Below, piece by piece: positions 1-10,983 of a stretch of 64,000 nucleotides of DNA (positions are counted from its first letter, which is position 1; each line of letters opens with the position of its first letter). The DNA lies in NCBI GenBank assembly GCA_905221605.1, contig CAJNDS010000542.1:1-64000 (forward strand). The letters run 5' to 3'. A program made the translations under genes and the position numbers. Source of the DNA: Symbiodinium natans (Eukaryota; Sar; Dinophyceae; Suessiales; Symbiodiniaceae). The notes beneath the pieces were generated by a model, which worked only from the letters and a program-made list of their open reading frames with translations, did no database searches and was not told the origin of the DNA.

Positions 1-544
1 AGCACAAGCATTGCGGCGCCATTATGCAGTGGTTTTGCCTCAACCCAAGAACTTGGCCGAAGCATGCCCATGTTTGTCTCACATCCTTGAGCGGCACTTC
101 GCACGTGTGAGGAACATGGAGAAAGGAGAGATTGTGTGAGAGCGATAGAAAATGCGCCCTGTCCGAACTGCCAGCATGCGTCCCCCCCCGTAGCTATGCT
201 TCTGCTCACCGTCTACACGTCCTTACCTTCAAAAACTTAGGCCCAAGTATGCACATGTTTGTCTCACATACGTCAGCGGCACTTCACAAACATTGACAAA
301 CGAGAGCTTGTGTGAAAGAGAAAGGGAGAGCTAGACAGAATGCGCCCTCTCCGACGTGGCCAAAATGCCCTTACCGTCGCTATGCTTCTGCTCACCGTCT
401 CCACGTCCTTACCTTCAAAAACTTAGGCGCATGCCCAAGCATGTCCATGTTTATCCCACATCCTTGAGCGGCACTTAAGCGCGCGAGATTGTGTGAGAAA
501 ACGAGAGCGTGAGAGAGTGTGAAAGAAACTGTGCCCTGCTCTGT

Positions 545-1281
545 AGGACCAAAAAGCGAAAACACCCTCCAAAATATAATCAAAACCATACAAAAACAAT
601 CAAGTTTGACATGTCGGGCGTAGTGACTTTTAGGGTTTAGGATGGTTGCCCTGACCTCACAAAAGGAAAACACCTTCAAAATATAGGCAAAACCCATACA
701 AAAACAAGCAGAGAGCAAAAAAACACCAAAATCAAGTTTGACATGTTGGGTGTAGTAACTTTTAAGGTTTAGGATGGTTGCCCTGACCCCAAAAAGGAGA
801 ACACCTTTAAAAACATAGGCAAAACCATACAAAAACAAGCAGAGAGCAACAGAAACACCAAAATCAAGTTTGACATGTCGGGTGTAGTGACTTTTAAGGT
901 TTAGGATGGTTGCCCTGACCCCACAAAAGGAAAACACCTTCAAAATATAGGCAAAACCCATACAAAAACAAGCAGAGAGCAAAAAAACACCAAAATCAAG
1001 TTTGACATGTTGGGTGTAGTAACTTTTAAGGTTTAGGATGGTTGCCCTGACCCCAAAAAGGGAAACACCTTTAAAAACATAGGCAAAACCATACAAAAAC
1101 AAGCAGAGAGCAACAGAAACACCAAAATCAAGTTTGACATGTCGGGTGTAGTGACTTTTAAGGTTTAGGATGGTTGCCCTGACCCCAAAAAAGGAAAACA
1201 CCTTCAAAATATAGGCAAAACCCATACAAAAACAAGCAGAAAGCGAAAACAACACCAAAATCAAGTTTGACATGTCGTGAA
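545..1281. repeat. 132-bp satellite array, copy A
   Basis: The landmark CAAGTTTGACATGT occurs at 601, 733, 865, 997, 1129 and 1262, so the monomer is 132 bp. Two slightly different monomers alternate, one with GTCGGGTGTAGTGAC and one with GTTGGGTGTAGTAAC, giving a 264-bp dimer. Each monomer includes a TTTAAGGTTTAGGATGG segment and an A-rich half. Since 132 is 44 codons, the minus strand stays open through the array and produces a spurious repeat protein. The same array is at 8049-8784. Confidence 0.95.
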
Positions 1282-2290
1282 TAATCCTGTTGCTGACAGG
1301 ATGGCCTCCAAATCGGAGCGAATAGAATCTTCAGCTGTATGTCCGAGGGTTGCCTCCCGGATGCCAAAATCGACGGGCAACATCAGCGTGATTCAGCGTG
1401 GCATACACATTTGACAAAGATTGCACAAGTACTGCAAAGGCCTACACGGGCAGGCATTCGAGCAGATCTGTTGTGAGGGAACGGACTGGGGCCGGGGCGT
1501 GTGCACATTTTTCGCAGAGGTCGAAGCCGCTGTTGCTGCATCGAAATGTGACGGTAAAGACCTTCAGCCAACTGGACTGGCAAGTGATGGGGGCAGATGG
1601 TACTCAATGGTAGCGATGTGTCACGAAGAAAGCGAAAACAACACCAAAATCAAGTTTGACATGTTGGGTGTAGTAACTTTTAAGGTTTAGGATGGCTGCC
1701 CTGACCCCAAAAAGGAAAACACCTTTAAAAACATAGGCAAAACCATACAAAAACAAGCAGAGAGCAACAGAAACACCAAAATCAAGTTTGACATGTCGGG
1801 CGTAGTGACTTTTAAGGTTTAGGATGGTTGCCCTGACCCCAAAAAAGGAAAACACCTTCAAAATATAGGCAAAACCCATACAAAAACAAGCAGAAAGCGA
1901 AAACAACACCAAAATCAAGTTTGACATGTCGTGAATAATCCTGTTGCTGACAGGATGGCCTCCAAATCGGAGCGAATAGAATCTTCAGCTGTATGTCCGA
2001 GGGTTGCCTCCCGGATGCCAAATCGACGGGCAACATCAGCGTGATTCAGCGTGGCATACACATTTGACAAAGATTGCACAAGTACTGCAAAGGCCTACAC
2101 GGGCAGGCATTCGAGCAGATCTGTTGTGAGGGAACGGACTGGGGCCGGGGCGTGTGCACATTTTTCGCAGAGGTCGAAGCCGCTGTTGCTGCATCGAAAT
2201 GTGACGGTAAAGACCTTCAGCCAACTGGACTGGCAAGCGATGGGGGCAGATGGTACTCAATGGTAGCGATGTGTCACGATGATGCATCTA
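1270..2290. repeat. 654-bp higher-order repeat, copy A
   Basis: A spacer of about 370 bp (beginning near GTCGTGAATAATCC) alternates with two 132-bp satellite monomers and a short link. The spacer is seen at about 1272-1640 and again at 1926-2290, 654 bp apart, nearly identical. The second spacer diverges from the first near its end (GTCACGAAGAAAGC versus GTCACGATGATGC), where the array passes into unique sequence. The same structure is found at 8775-9795. Confidence 0.9.
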
Positions 2291-2831
2291 GAAACCAAAT
2301 GTCATGGCAGAAGCCCGGACGGCTTGCGGGACTTGGCAAAGACTCTTCCCATTGCAACTGGCCTGCGAACATGATCTGCCAAGCGCATCTTTGAAAGTCG
2401 TGGCATGAGAACAGAAACAGCACCATGGTGTCCGCATCTCTCCAAGTGCGCGACCACTGCGGCATCCACCGGTGAAATCGCGACCGCCGCGCACCCAACC
2501 GCTGGAAGCTTCTTGGGCAGCTGTCGTGTGGTTTCGGATAAGAACAACAACGTGCACTGTAAGCAAGAGCCAAAGAGAAACAAGCAACCACATTCGATCA
2601 ACATCTGGGCGATCAGCATGTTTGGTTGGCTGAGGTCAAGCCTTCAAGGTTCAAGGAGATCGTTACACATGGCACGTTCCGTGACCACATGCATAGGCGC
2701 GCTTGCATTCTGTAGAACGCACAACTTGACGCTGCTGGCCATCTGCCAACTGGCGATAGCTAACGCAGACACAGCAAAAACATATCTCAAGCAGGGTGGC
2801 TTGGACTTAGCTTCGCTAAACCGTTCACAGC

Positions 2832-3403
2832 TCAGGTCTCTTGACGCTCTTCACCAACAGCATTGTCGCGTGGGCGTTGCGCTTCTTGACGTGGTCCGGC
2901 ATCTGCGTTTTGCCGTCTGCGCAGTAGCCAGATCAGTGAGTCGTCGTCCAAATCGCCTGCTTTTCGCAGGAGGTGGCGGCGCTTTCTGACCTAAAGGAAA
3001 ACTGCTTCGCACACTGTCACACTGCATCAGAGCAGGCTACGCAAAAAGAAGTGCTCTTCTTGAGGATAGCAGCTTCGTTCTTGAGGGCTTTGCTGGCGCG
3101 CTTCAGTTCGTCCTGGCAAAAAAGGCACGTGTATGGGCAGCGTGCGCGCATAGGACAGAAAAGTCTCTTGGCACCTTCAGCTCTTGCCGCTGCCTTTTGA
3201 GATCTCGTACAACATCGCCAGCAGCAGCTTCGGCACTCATGGCTGCAGCAACTACCGTGGCGCATGCACACGTCTCTCTTTCCACCCACTTGAGGACACA
3301 CGAAGCAAAGCACGCGTTCCCGCTCAGAAACATTGCACACGCTGGGCCCTACTTCCAGCACCAAGAACGCATGGTCCTTTCCACCATGTTGCACCTTCCC
3401 CAA
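2832..3403 (-). CDS. Possible Cys-rich protein in the duplicated block (two exons, doubtful)
   Basis: The minus strand is open from 3403 to about 3017 and encodes about 128 residues with many CxxC-type pairs (CFVC, CLFCQ, CVAC), which could be a zinc-binding protein. No ATG opens the frame here, and it runs into the edge of the duplication. After a stop, a 32-nt stretch ending in a pyrimidine-rich TTTAG could be a very short intron. It would lead to a charged tail (RKRRHLLRKAGDLDDD) ending at 2832. In copy B (10336-10952) the candidate 3' splice site is shifted by one base, which would break the frame. I do not recognise the protein. It may be non-coding. Confidence 0.22.
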
Positions 3404-3409
3404 GCAGTA

Positions 3410-3475
3410 TCACACATCCCGCTTGTCGGACGTTGGAGCTTCAAGCATTGAGCGCTTCCGGTCCCACGGCGAGCT
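3410..3475. other. Junction between duplication copy A and transposase
   Basis: These 66 bases separate the end of the duplicated block from the transposase stop codon. No clear inverted repeat or target-site duplication was recognised. They correspond to one possible boundary of the transposase-bearing insertion. Confidence 0.4.
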
Positions 3476-5206
3476 TTACTCTTTAAACAAAAGGTCATAC
3501 GCATAGCCCATGGCGCGATTTCGCGGCCATATGCATTGGCTTGCTTCTTTCGAAGGTGGAGAACGACCCGCTGCTTGAGGGTCTATTTCAAAAGCTTGCA
3601 GCTTCTTGGACAGACAAGGCAGAGCTTCGCCCAGACACCCTGTCAAACTAAAGGATTTGCGCCACGATCTGCGGGACCAAAAGTCTTCCCGCGCTCTCAT
3701 GAGCAAACGTACCCAGTCCAACTTGCTGACTTGTCCGTCACCAAGCTGTCGTAAGATTTGGTACTCCGTTCGGAGCCACCACTTGAAAGAGAAGAAGCCG
3801 CGCACGTCGAGCGGCTGCAGCAGGAATGTTGCGCCGGCCGGCACGAAATTCAATTTGATGTCAACCTCGCACGCCCGTAGAAAGACTTCTTTGGAAAGGT
3901 GGCATGGAGCCACATCGAGGGTGAGAACCGGTTCCAGCAACCATCTCCAACCGTCCAACGCTAGCGAAATCAGGTCCAGCATTGCCAAAAGCAGTGATGT
4001 GGAGTTCCATGAGGAGACTGTTCGCCAGACATGTGTCCCCGGGCGGCATTCTGCGGCCACTGTCTGCATCAAGCCCAGTGTAAACACGGACTTATTCCCG
4101 ATGACGAAATGTGGCAAGCTCTGCTGAAGCTCGTCGTTGTCTGATATCACTGCCACATAGCTCACAAATGTCCGCAAGTCACCCTTGCGAACCGGCAGAC
4201 GTGGGCCCTCCACGTCTGCTCCCCAGTGGCGGCGTTGGACCACCAATCCACAAAGAGGGTGCGGCGTCAGAGCTACAGATGTCTCATCAAGGTTGAGATG
4301 CAAAAGACGTCGGGGTGCACTTGCATGTCGAAGGAAGCTGAGCGATTGGAAGAACACCGCCACCTCTGCCCGGACACAAATTCAGATTTGGGCCCCCCAT
4401 TTTTTGGGCCAGAAAGCGGTCCCGTTTTTGGTACTGGGCCGATTTGCAACTCCAAATATGATGCTTGCTTGTGACCCCAAAAAAGGCTCCTCAATCTATG
4501 CAAAAAGTCTTAACTTCAGAAGAAAATGCACCCAAGCCTTCTGGGGCAAGCGCGCAGGCTCCACAGCCACACGCACTGGCACGGTTCCTCTACTCACATC
4601 CCAACGTTTACACCATCGCTGCAACCACTTCCGGCCGCCACGGTTTGTGGCAGCCCGGCAGCCAGCATGATCACCCAATCTTCGTCGAAACTCGAAGAGG
4701 GCCGCCTCCGAGGTCGGAGCCGAGTGACAACGAAAGTTCTGCTGCCGAACCCAGCGAAAAAGGTTGGCCTCTGCCAAGAAAACGTGAGCTTCTCGAGAAG
4801 CATGTTTTTGGGCCGCCGTCTGCGGATCTGTACAGGCATGAACATCAGAAGCCGCAGCTTCCCGGTAAAGATTCTGGACAAACGTAATGCTTGGCAGCGT
4901 GTCGTCAGACGCTGCACGCCTCTGTAGTTGTCGGGCGTGCTGCATGGCCACTATTGCATTGTGACCGCTGAGAACATAGGTACACAAGACCTGATGCCGC
5001 TGCTTTGGGGAAAGTCCGCACGGCCAACTCACTCTGTGGGCTTTTCGGGCTGCCCTGACAAGCGGCCGCTGTCCTTCTCGCAAGCGCTGTTGCAGCTCGC
5101 GGCAGGTCCGCTTCAGAGAACACAAGCGACAGGTAGCTGCTTGGCAACGGCACTCCATGGTACAGAGCACTTCAGCACCGCAAAGCACTTCCTTTTGGAG
5201 GCTCAT
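3476..5206 (-). CDS. pogo/CENP-B-like DDE transposase, one intron, apparently intact
   Basis: Two minus-strand exons, 5206-4532 and 4363-3476, join in phase over a 168-bp intron (4364-4531) that starts GTGCAT and ends AG before G. The product is 520 residues with an ATG start and no internal stop. Exon 1 carries a Tc5/CENP-B-type helix-turn-helix region (key segment GRKWLQRWCKRWDVSRG near residue 195). Exon 2 carries a DDE_1 nuclease: the first acid in LNLDETS, the second in LTLDVAPCHL, the third in LQPLDVRGFF, in the right order and spacing. The family cuts and pastes DNA in the nucleus. I could not find terminal inverted repeats around it, so it may be either a mobile element or a domesticated gene. 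The 3' end of the gene lies 67 bp from the edge of duplication copy A. Confidence 0.75.
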
Positions 5207-7089
5207 GCGCAGGCAAACTGCGGAAGTGCGAAAACGTCAGACGAGGCTTGGAGATGTAACTCTTGCAAGATTTCGTCGACAGTCTGCCTGCACCACTACC
5301 AACTACGTCGCTGACTCCTGACGCTAAGAACTTGGCCAGACATGCACACGACAAGCTGTGACGAACGACAGTCAAATACGGTCGATTCAATCTCGGCAAG
5401 GGCAACACAATGGCCCTCTATCCTTACGTCATGGTCGATGTGCGAACCAACAACGACTTGGCAATACAGCAGCGGTAACCCGCAACATACTTGGAAATAC
5501 CTGGCTTTCCTGCACCCCAAACTGGGGCCGCTGGTAAGGCACCGTGGAACAACAACAGTTGAGATCTGGCCAACCACCATCTTGCCGCCGGCCTTAAGAT
5601 GACAGAGTCCCCCTCCAGAGACCTCCCTTACCAGTTTGGGCAAGTGCCCACCCTTCAACAGCGGAAATCTGGCCAAACGCCGTCTTGCAGCGACTTGGCA
5701 CGACCTTCTGCGTCGGTGCAAAAGGAACGTCAAAGTAACCTGGACCTGACTTGGAGCTGGAACACCCCCAGGGTAACCCGCACATGAGCGTCCCGACGCC
5801 GAGCGGACAGCCTGTGCGCCGGTGAAAGCTTCCCAAGGCGCAGCATCATCGGCAAAAAAAGGGGGAGGGGTGCACGAGCAAGATGAACACCGTCCTGAGC
5901 CACGGCGGATAGGAGCAAAAAAAGGGGAGAGGGGTTTGAGCAATGGTGAGCATCAGCAAACAAAAAGGAGGGGCGTCAGGTACTTGCAGGCAAAGCCGCT
6001 TCCCCTAGCCCCTTGAGCCCTAAAGTCTTCTTCTGGTGTCTTCTTCTGGGGGACAACCGGGCAGTGGAAAGATGAACACTCTTGCACGCAACAGGCTGTC
6101 TGTGACACTGTGCTAGGTGTGCCAGAAGCGGCGTGAAGCCAACTGGACGCGTAAAAGCCAGACAGCTATCGAGCTTGCAACATGCCTTTTTCGAGACGAT
6201 GGTGCTCAAGCCTGTGCACGTTTGAACGCAACAGCTGGCATCTGTCAGAAGCATGGAAGCTGCCCGCGTACTGTCAACCACAAACCACTGGAACATGTGT
6301 ACAATTGGCATGCGCCTTCACAGCAATCTGATGTACTCAGGCTTATGGAAGACATAGCTGACAGCTTCGGAAGAAAGGATGCAGGACATGTGAACGATGC
6401 ACAGGACGGAGAGCAACAAGTCTGGAAATCCAAGGTTGTCGCCTGCCTGTTGCCTGGATTTGGCGTGCACCCGATGGCAAGCAGCAGTTTTCCTGTCGCA
6501 CATCAGTTGAGCCCGACTTGGCTGGGCATGACAAGCCAGAGCATGCGGGCATTCGCAGGCCTCAGCACACGCGCGGCCGCGGCCCGCCCTCCCGCCCAAG
6601 CCCCCTCCCACCGCCCTACATGCTTGAAAAAAAGCGGGCGCGGTTCAAAGCAAGCTCAATAATCAGAAAACATGTCAAAAATCATGCAACTCCAAACAAG
6701 CGAAAAACACAACAAAACACTGCAACTGTTGGTGATATCTAGGTAGTTTGACATGCCCGAGCCGTTCAGAACGAAGGACAACACTTCCAAAACATTGTTG
6801 CATGTGGAAAAAGCCTTTGTCTGCTCCAACTTGAAAGGAAAAACAGTTATTTGTATTTTTCAATCGGTTCTTGAGCCAGAGCTGCCTCCTGGCGTCCATT
6901 TCTGCCCCCAAAAGCGGCTTGCCCAAAGATGGTTGCCGAGTCTTCCCCTATCATTGGCTCACTGTCCAAGCCTGCGAAACGCTGCGCAGGAACGTGACAG
7001 GACCCAATGTCTACCTTCTCTCATTGCAGAAACCATTACCGCAGGACCGCACAGGACAAGCCACGTACGAGAACTGCAAGATGACACGC

Positions 7090-7155
7090 GTGGTCCTGCA
7101 AAACCGTTGTGGGACAATAGAATTATTAGTCCAAAAAACGGATTTGCAGGACCAC
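7090..7155. repeat. 66-bp near-palindrome (hairpin)
   Basis: The left arm 7090-7108 (GTGGTCCTGCAAAACCGTT) pairs with the right arm 7137-7155 with a single mismatch in 19. The interior is itself partly self-complementary (GGACAATA against TATTAGTCC), so almost the whole segment can fold into one stem. The shape suits a miniature inverted-repeat element or an excision footprint. Confidence 0.8.
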
Positions 7156-7329
7156 GGGTTTTCGAGGCCTGCTTTCCCGGAACGTTTCGCGGGGCCGCGT
7201 GCCCAGAGCAAGCTTCTAGTGGTCTCCAGGTCTTTGGCCACGAGGTGGTAGGAGACGAAGGAACGTCCACAATGGGACTGGCTGCCCCGGAACTCCAAGG
7301 GAACATCCCTGGGCTGGGTTGTTCGTGGG

Positions 7330-7455
7330 GTGTGAGCAAAATGAGCACCAGGGATGCAGCATGAGCATGACAAAGGGGGGCGTTTGAGCAAAACGAGCAC
7401 CAGGGATATGAGCATGACAAAGGGGGGGGGGGGCGTCTGAGCAAAACGAACAACA
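7330..7455. repeat. Short tandem repeat ending in G-runs
   Basis: About three degenerate copies of a unit of roughly 50-60 bp carrying GAGCAAAATGAGCACCAGGG and ACAAAGGGGGG. The second G-run is 12 bases long, which makes this a likely point of assembly error. Confidence 0.75.
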
Positions 7456-8048
7456 TGTATTTCATGTACCTGTTTCTGTACACGTCACGTGCAGAGACGC
7501 GCAAAGCACAAGCATTGCGGCGCCATTATGCAGTGGTTTTGCCTCAACCCAAGAACTTGGCCGAAGCATGCCCATGTTTGTCTCACATCCTTGAGCGGCA
7601 CTTCGCACGTGTGAGGAACATGGAGAAAGGAGAGATTGTGTGAGAGCGATAGAAAATGCGCCCTGTCCGAACTGCCAGCATGCGTCCCCCCCCGTAGCTA
7701 TGCTTCTGCTCACCGTCTACACGTCCTTACCTTCAAAAACTTAGGCCCAAGTATGCACATGTTTGTCTCACATCCGTCAGCGGCACTTCACAAACATTGA
7801 CAAACGAGAGCTTGTGTGAAAGAGAAAGGGAGAGCTAGACAGAATGCGCCCTCTCCGACGTGGCCAAAATGCCCTTACCGTCGCTATGCTTCTGCTCACC
7901 GTCTCCACGTCCTTACCTTCAAAAACTTAGGCGCATGCCCAAGCATGTCCATGTTTATCCCACATCCTTGAGCGGCACTTAAGCGCGCGAGATTGTGTGA
8001 GAAAACGAGAGCGTGAGAGAGTGTGAAAGAAACTGTGCCCTGCTCTGT

Positions 8049-8784
8049 AGGACCAAAAAGCGAAAACACCCTCCAAAATATAATCAAAACCATACAAAAA
8101 CAATCAAGTTTGACATGTCGGGCGTAGTGACTTTTAGGGTTTAGGATGGTTGCCCTGACCCCACAAAAGGAAAACACCTTCAAAATATAGGCAAAACCCA
8201 TACAAAAACAAGCAGAGAGCAAAAAAACACCAAAATCAAGTTTGACATGTTGGGTGTAGTAACTTTTAAGGTTTAGGATGGTTGCCCTGACCCCAAAAAG
8301 GAGAACACCTTTAAAAACATAGGCAAAACCATACAAAAACAAGCAGAGAGCAACAGAAACACCAAAATCAAGTTTGACATGTCGGGTGTAGTGACTTTTA
8401 AGGTTTAGGATGGTTGCCCTGACCCCACAAAAGGAAAACACCTTCAAAATATAGGCAAAACCCATACAAAAACAAGCAGAGAGCAAAAAAACACCAAAAT
8501 CAAGTTTGACATGTTGGGTGTAGTAACTTTTAAGGTTTAGGATGGTTGCCCTGACCCCAAAAAGGAAAACACCTTTAAAACATAGGCAAAACCATACAAA
8601 AACAAGCAGAGAGCAACCGAAACACCAAAATCAAGTTTGACATGTCGGGTGTAGTGACTTTTAAGGTTTAGGATGGTTGCCCTGACCCCACAAAAGGAAA
8701 ACACCTTCAAAATATAGGCAAAACCCATACAAAAACAAGCAGAAAGCGAAAACAACACCAAAAGCAAGTTTGACATGTCGTGAA
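8049..8784. repeat. 132-bp satellite array, copy B
   Basis: Same monomer and same alternating dimer as the array at 545-1281. A one-base deletion in an A-run near 8580 shifts the offset between the two arrays from 7504 to 7503. Confidence 0.95.
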
Positions 8785-9795
8785 TAATCCTGTTGCTGAC
8801 AGGATGGCCTCCAAATCGGAGCGAATAGAATCTTCAGCTGTATGTCCGAGGGTTGCCTCCCGGATGCCAAAATCGACGGGCAACATCAGCGTGATTCAGC
8901 GTGGCATACACATTTGACAAAGATTGCACAAGTACTGCAAAGGCCTACACGGGCAGGCATTCGAGCAGATCTGTTGTGAGGGAACGGACTGGGGCCGGGG
9001 CGTGTGCACATTTTTCGCAGAGGTCGAAGCCGCTGTTGCTGCATCGAAATGTGACGGTAAAGACCTTCAGCCAACTGGACTGGCAAGTGATGGGGGCAGA
9101 TGGTACTCAATGGTAGCGATGTGTCACGAAGAAAGCGAAAACAACACCAAAATCAAGTTTGACATGTTGGGTGTAGTAACTTTTAAGGTTTAGGATGGCT
9201 GCCCTGACCCCAAAAAGGAAAACACCTTTAAAAACATAGGCAAAACCATACAAAAACAAGCAGAGAGCAACAGAAACACCAAAATCAAGTTTGACATGTC
9301 GGGCGTAGTGACTTTTAAGGTTTAGGATGGTTGCCCTGACCCCAAAAAAGGAAAACACCTTCAAAATATAGGCAAAACCCATACAAAAACAAGCAGATAG
9401 CGAAAACAACACCAAAATCAAGTTTGACATGTCGTGAATAATCCTGTTGCTGACAGGATGGCCTCCAAATCGGAGCGAATAGAATCTTCAGCTGTATGTC
9501 CGAGGGTTGCCTCCCGGATGCCAAAATCGACGGGCAACATCAGCGTGATTCAGCGTGGCATACACATTTGACAAAGATTGCACAAGTACTGCAAAGGCCT
9601 ACACGGGCAGGCATTCGAGCAGATCTGTTGTGAGGGAACGGACTGGGGCCGGGGCGTGTGCACATTTTTCGCAGAGGTCGAAGCCGCTGTTGCTGCATCG
9701 AAATGTGACGGTAAAGACCTTCAGCCAACTGGACTGGCAAGCGATGGGGGCAGATGGTACTCAATGGTAGCGATGTGTCACGATGATGCATCTAG
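8775..9795. repeat. 654-bp higher-order repeat, copy B
   Basis: Two spacer copies of about 370 bp with two satellite monomers between them, matching 1270-2290. The second spacer regains the base that restores the 7504-bp offset (an AAAA run near 9522 against AAA in copy A). Confidence 0.9.
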
Positions 9796-10983
9796 AAACC
9801 AAATGTCATGGCAGAAGCCCGGACGGCTTGCGGGACTTGGCAAAGACTCTTCCCATTGCAACTGGCCTGCGAACATGATCTGCCAAGCGCATCTTTGAAA
9901 GTCGTGGCATGAGAACAGAAACAGCACCATGGTGTCCGCATCTCTCCAAGTGCGCGACCACTGCGGCATCCACCGGTGAAATCGCGACCGCCGCGCACCC
10001 AACCGCTGGAAGCTTCTTGGGCAGCTGTCGTGTGGTTTCGGATAAGAACAACAACGTGCACTGTAAGCAAGAGCCAAAGAGAAACAAGCAACCACATTCG
10101 ATCAACATCTGGGCGATCAGCATGCTTGGTTGGCTGAGGTCAAGCCTTCAAGGTTCAAGGAGATCGTTACACATGGCACGTTCCGTGACCACATGCATAG
10201 GCGTGCTTGCATTCTGTAGAACGCACAACTTGACGCTGCTGGCCATCTGCCAACTGGCGATAGCTAACGCAGACACAGCAAAAACATATCTCAAGCAGGG
10301 TGGCTTGGACTTAGCTTCGCTAAACCGTTCACAGCTCAGGTCTCTTGACGCTCTTCACCAACAGCATTGTCGCGTAGGCGTTGCGCTTCTTGACGTGGTC
10401 CGGCATCTGCGTTTTGCCGTCTGCGCAGCAGCCAGATTAGCGAGTCGTCGTCCAAATCGCCTGCTTTTCGCAGGAGGCGGCGGCGCTTTCTGACTTAAAG
10501 AAAAACTGCTTCGCACACTGTCACACTGCATCAGAGCAGGCTACGCAAAAAGAAGTGCTCTTCTTGAGGATAGCAGCTTCGTTCTTGAGGGCTTTGCTGG
10601 CGCGCTTCAGTTCGTCCTGGCAAAAAAGGCACGTGCATGGGCAGCGTGCGCGCATGGAACAGAAAAGTCTCTTGGCACCTTCAGCTCTTGCCGCTGCCTT
10701 TTGAGATCTCGTACAACATCGCCAGCAGCAGCTTCGGCACTCATGGCTGCAGCAACTGCCGTGGCGCATGCACACGTCTCTCTTTCCACCCACTTGAGGA
10801 CACACGAAGCAAAGCACGCGTTCCCGCTCAGAAACATTGCACACGCTGGGCCCTACTTCCAGCACCAAGAACGCATGGTCCTTTCCACCATGTTGCACCT
10901 TCCCCAAGCAGTAATTGCTTCGTTGGTGGATCACTGCTAACATTGTGATCACCTACCCCTCCCCATCCGAACATAGTTAACAC

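Larger units (their letters stand above)
1..3409. repeat. Segmental duplication, copy A (left end outside window)
   Basis: This stretch recurs as a direct repeat at 7505-10913. The offset is 7504 bp, with one 1-bp deletion and one compensating 1-bp insertion and only scattered substitutions, so the duplication is recent. The match stops sharply after position 3409 (10913 in copy B), where the sequences become unrelated. The left edge cannot be seen because the match already begins at base 1. The block contains a 132-bp satellite, a 654-bp higher-order repeat, and about 1.1 kb of non-satellite sequence with open frames on both strands. Because the copies are nearly identical, open frames conserved in both are not evidence of coding. 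Confidence 0.97.
5207..7504. other. No recognised gene; short G-rich repeats and hairpins
   Basis: No convincing coding region was found upstream of the transposase. A motif of the form GCAAAAAAAGGGGGAGGGG occurs three times (about 5850, 5916 and 5953). A C-rich tract with the capacity for a G-quadruplex on the minus strand lies near 6585-6615. The hairpin at 7090-7155 and the tandem repeats at 7330-7455 are listed separately. Duplication copy B begins at 7505. Confidence 0.6.
7505..10913. repeat. Segmental duplication, copy B
   Basis: This is a direct repeat of 1-3409 in the same orientation. It includes the 132-bp array (8049-8784) and the 654-bp higher-order repeat (8775-9795). The match ends after 10913 inside the sequence CAAGCAGTA. 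If copy A extends to the left of the window, the two may be part of a tandem array with a 7.5-kb period whose spacer holds the transposase gene. Confidence 0.97.

Noticed and set aside
392-1273. 293-residue minus-strand ORF of 44-residue repeats
   Set aside because: It is the 132-bp satellite read in an open frame; no ATG context or non-repeat sequence supports a gene, and the same occurs at 7896-8486.
545-1281. CRISPR-like regular repeats
   Set aside because: Units are 132 bp and contiguous without unique spacers; the 14-bp array at 26607 also lacks spacers. The context is eukaryotic.
1398-2394. Overlapping ORFs on both strands in the 370-bp spacers
   Set aside because: Both strands and several frames are open in repeated sequence, and the copies are too similar to show coding constraint.
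2405-2989. 194-residue plus-strand ORF in the duplicated block (also 9909-10493)
   Set aside because: No recognisable motif; minus-strand frames over the same bases are equally plausible. Not listed as a gene.
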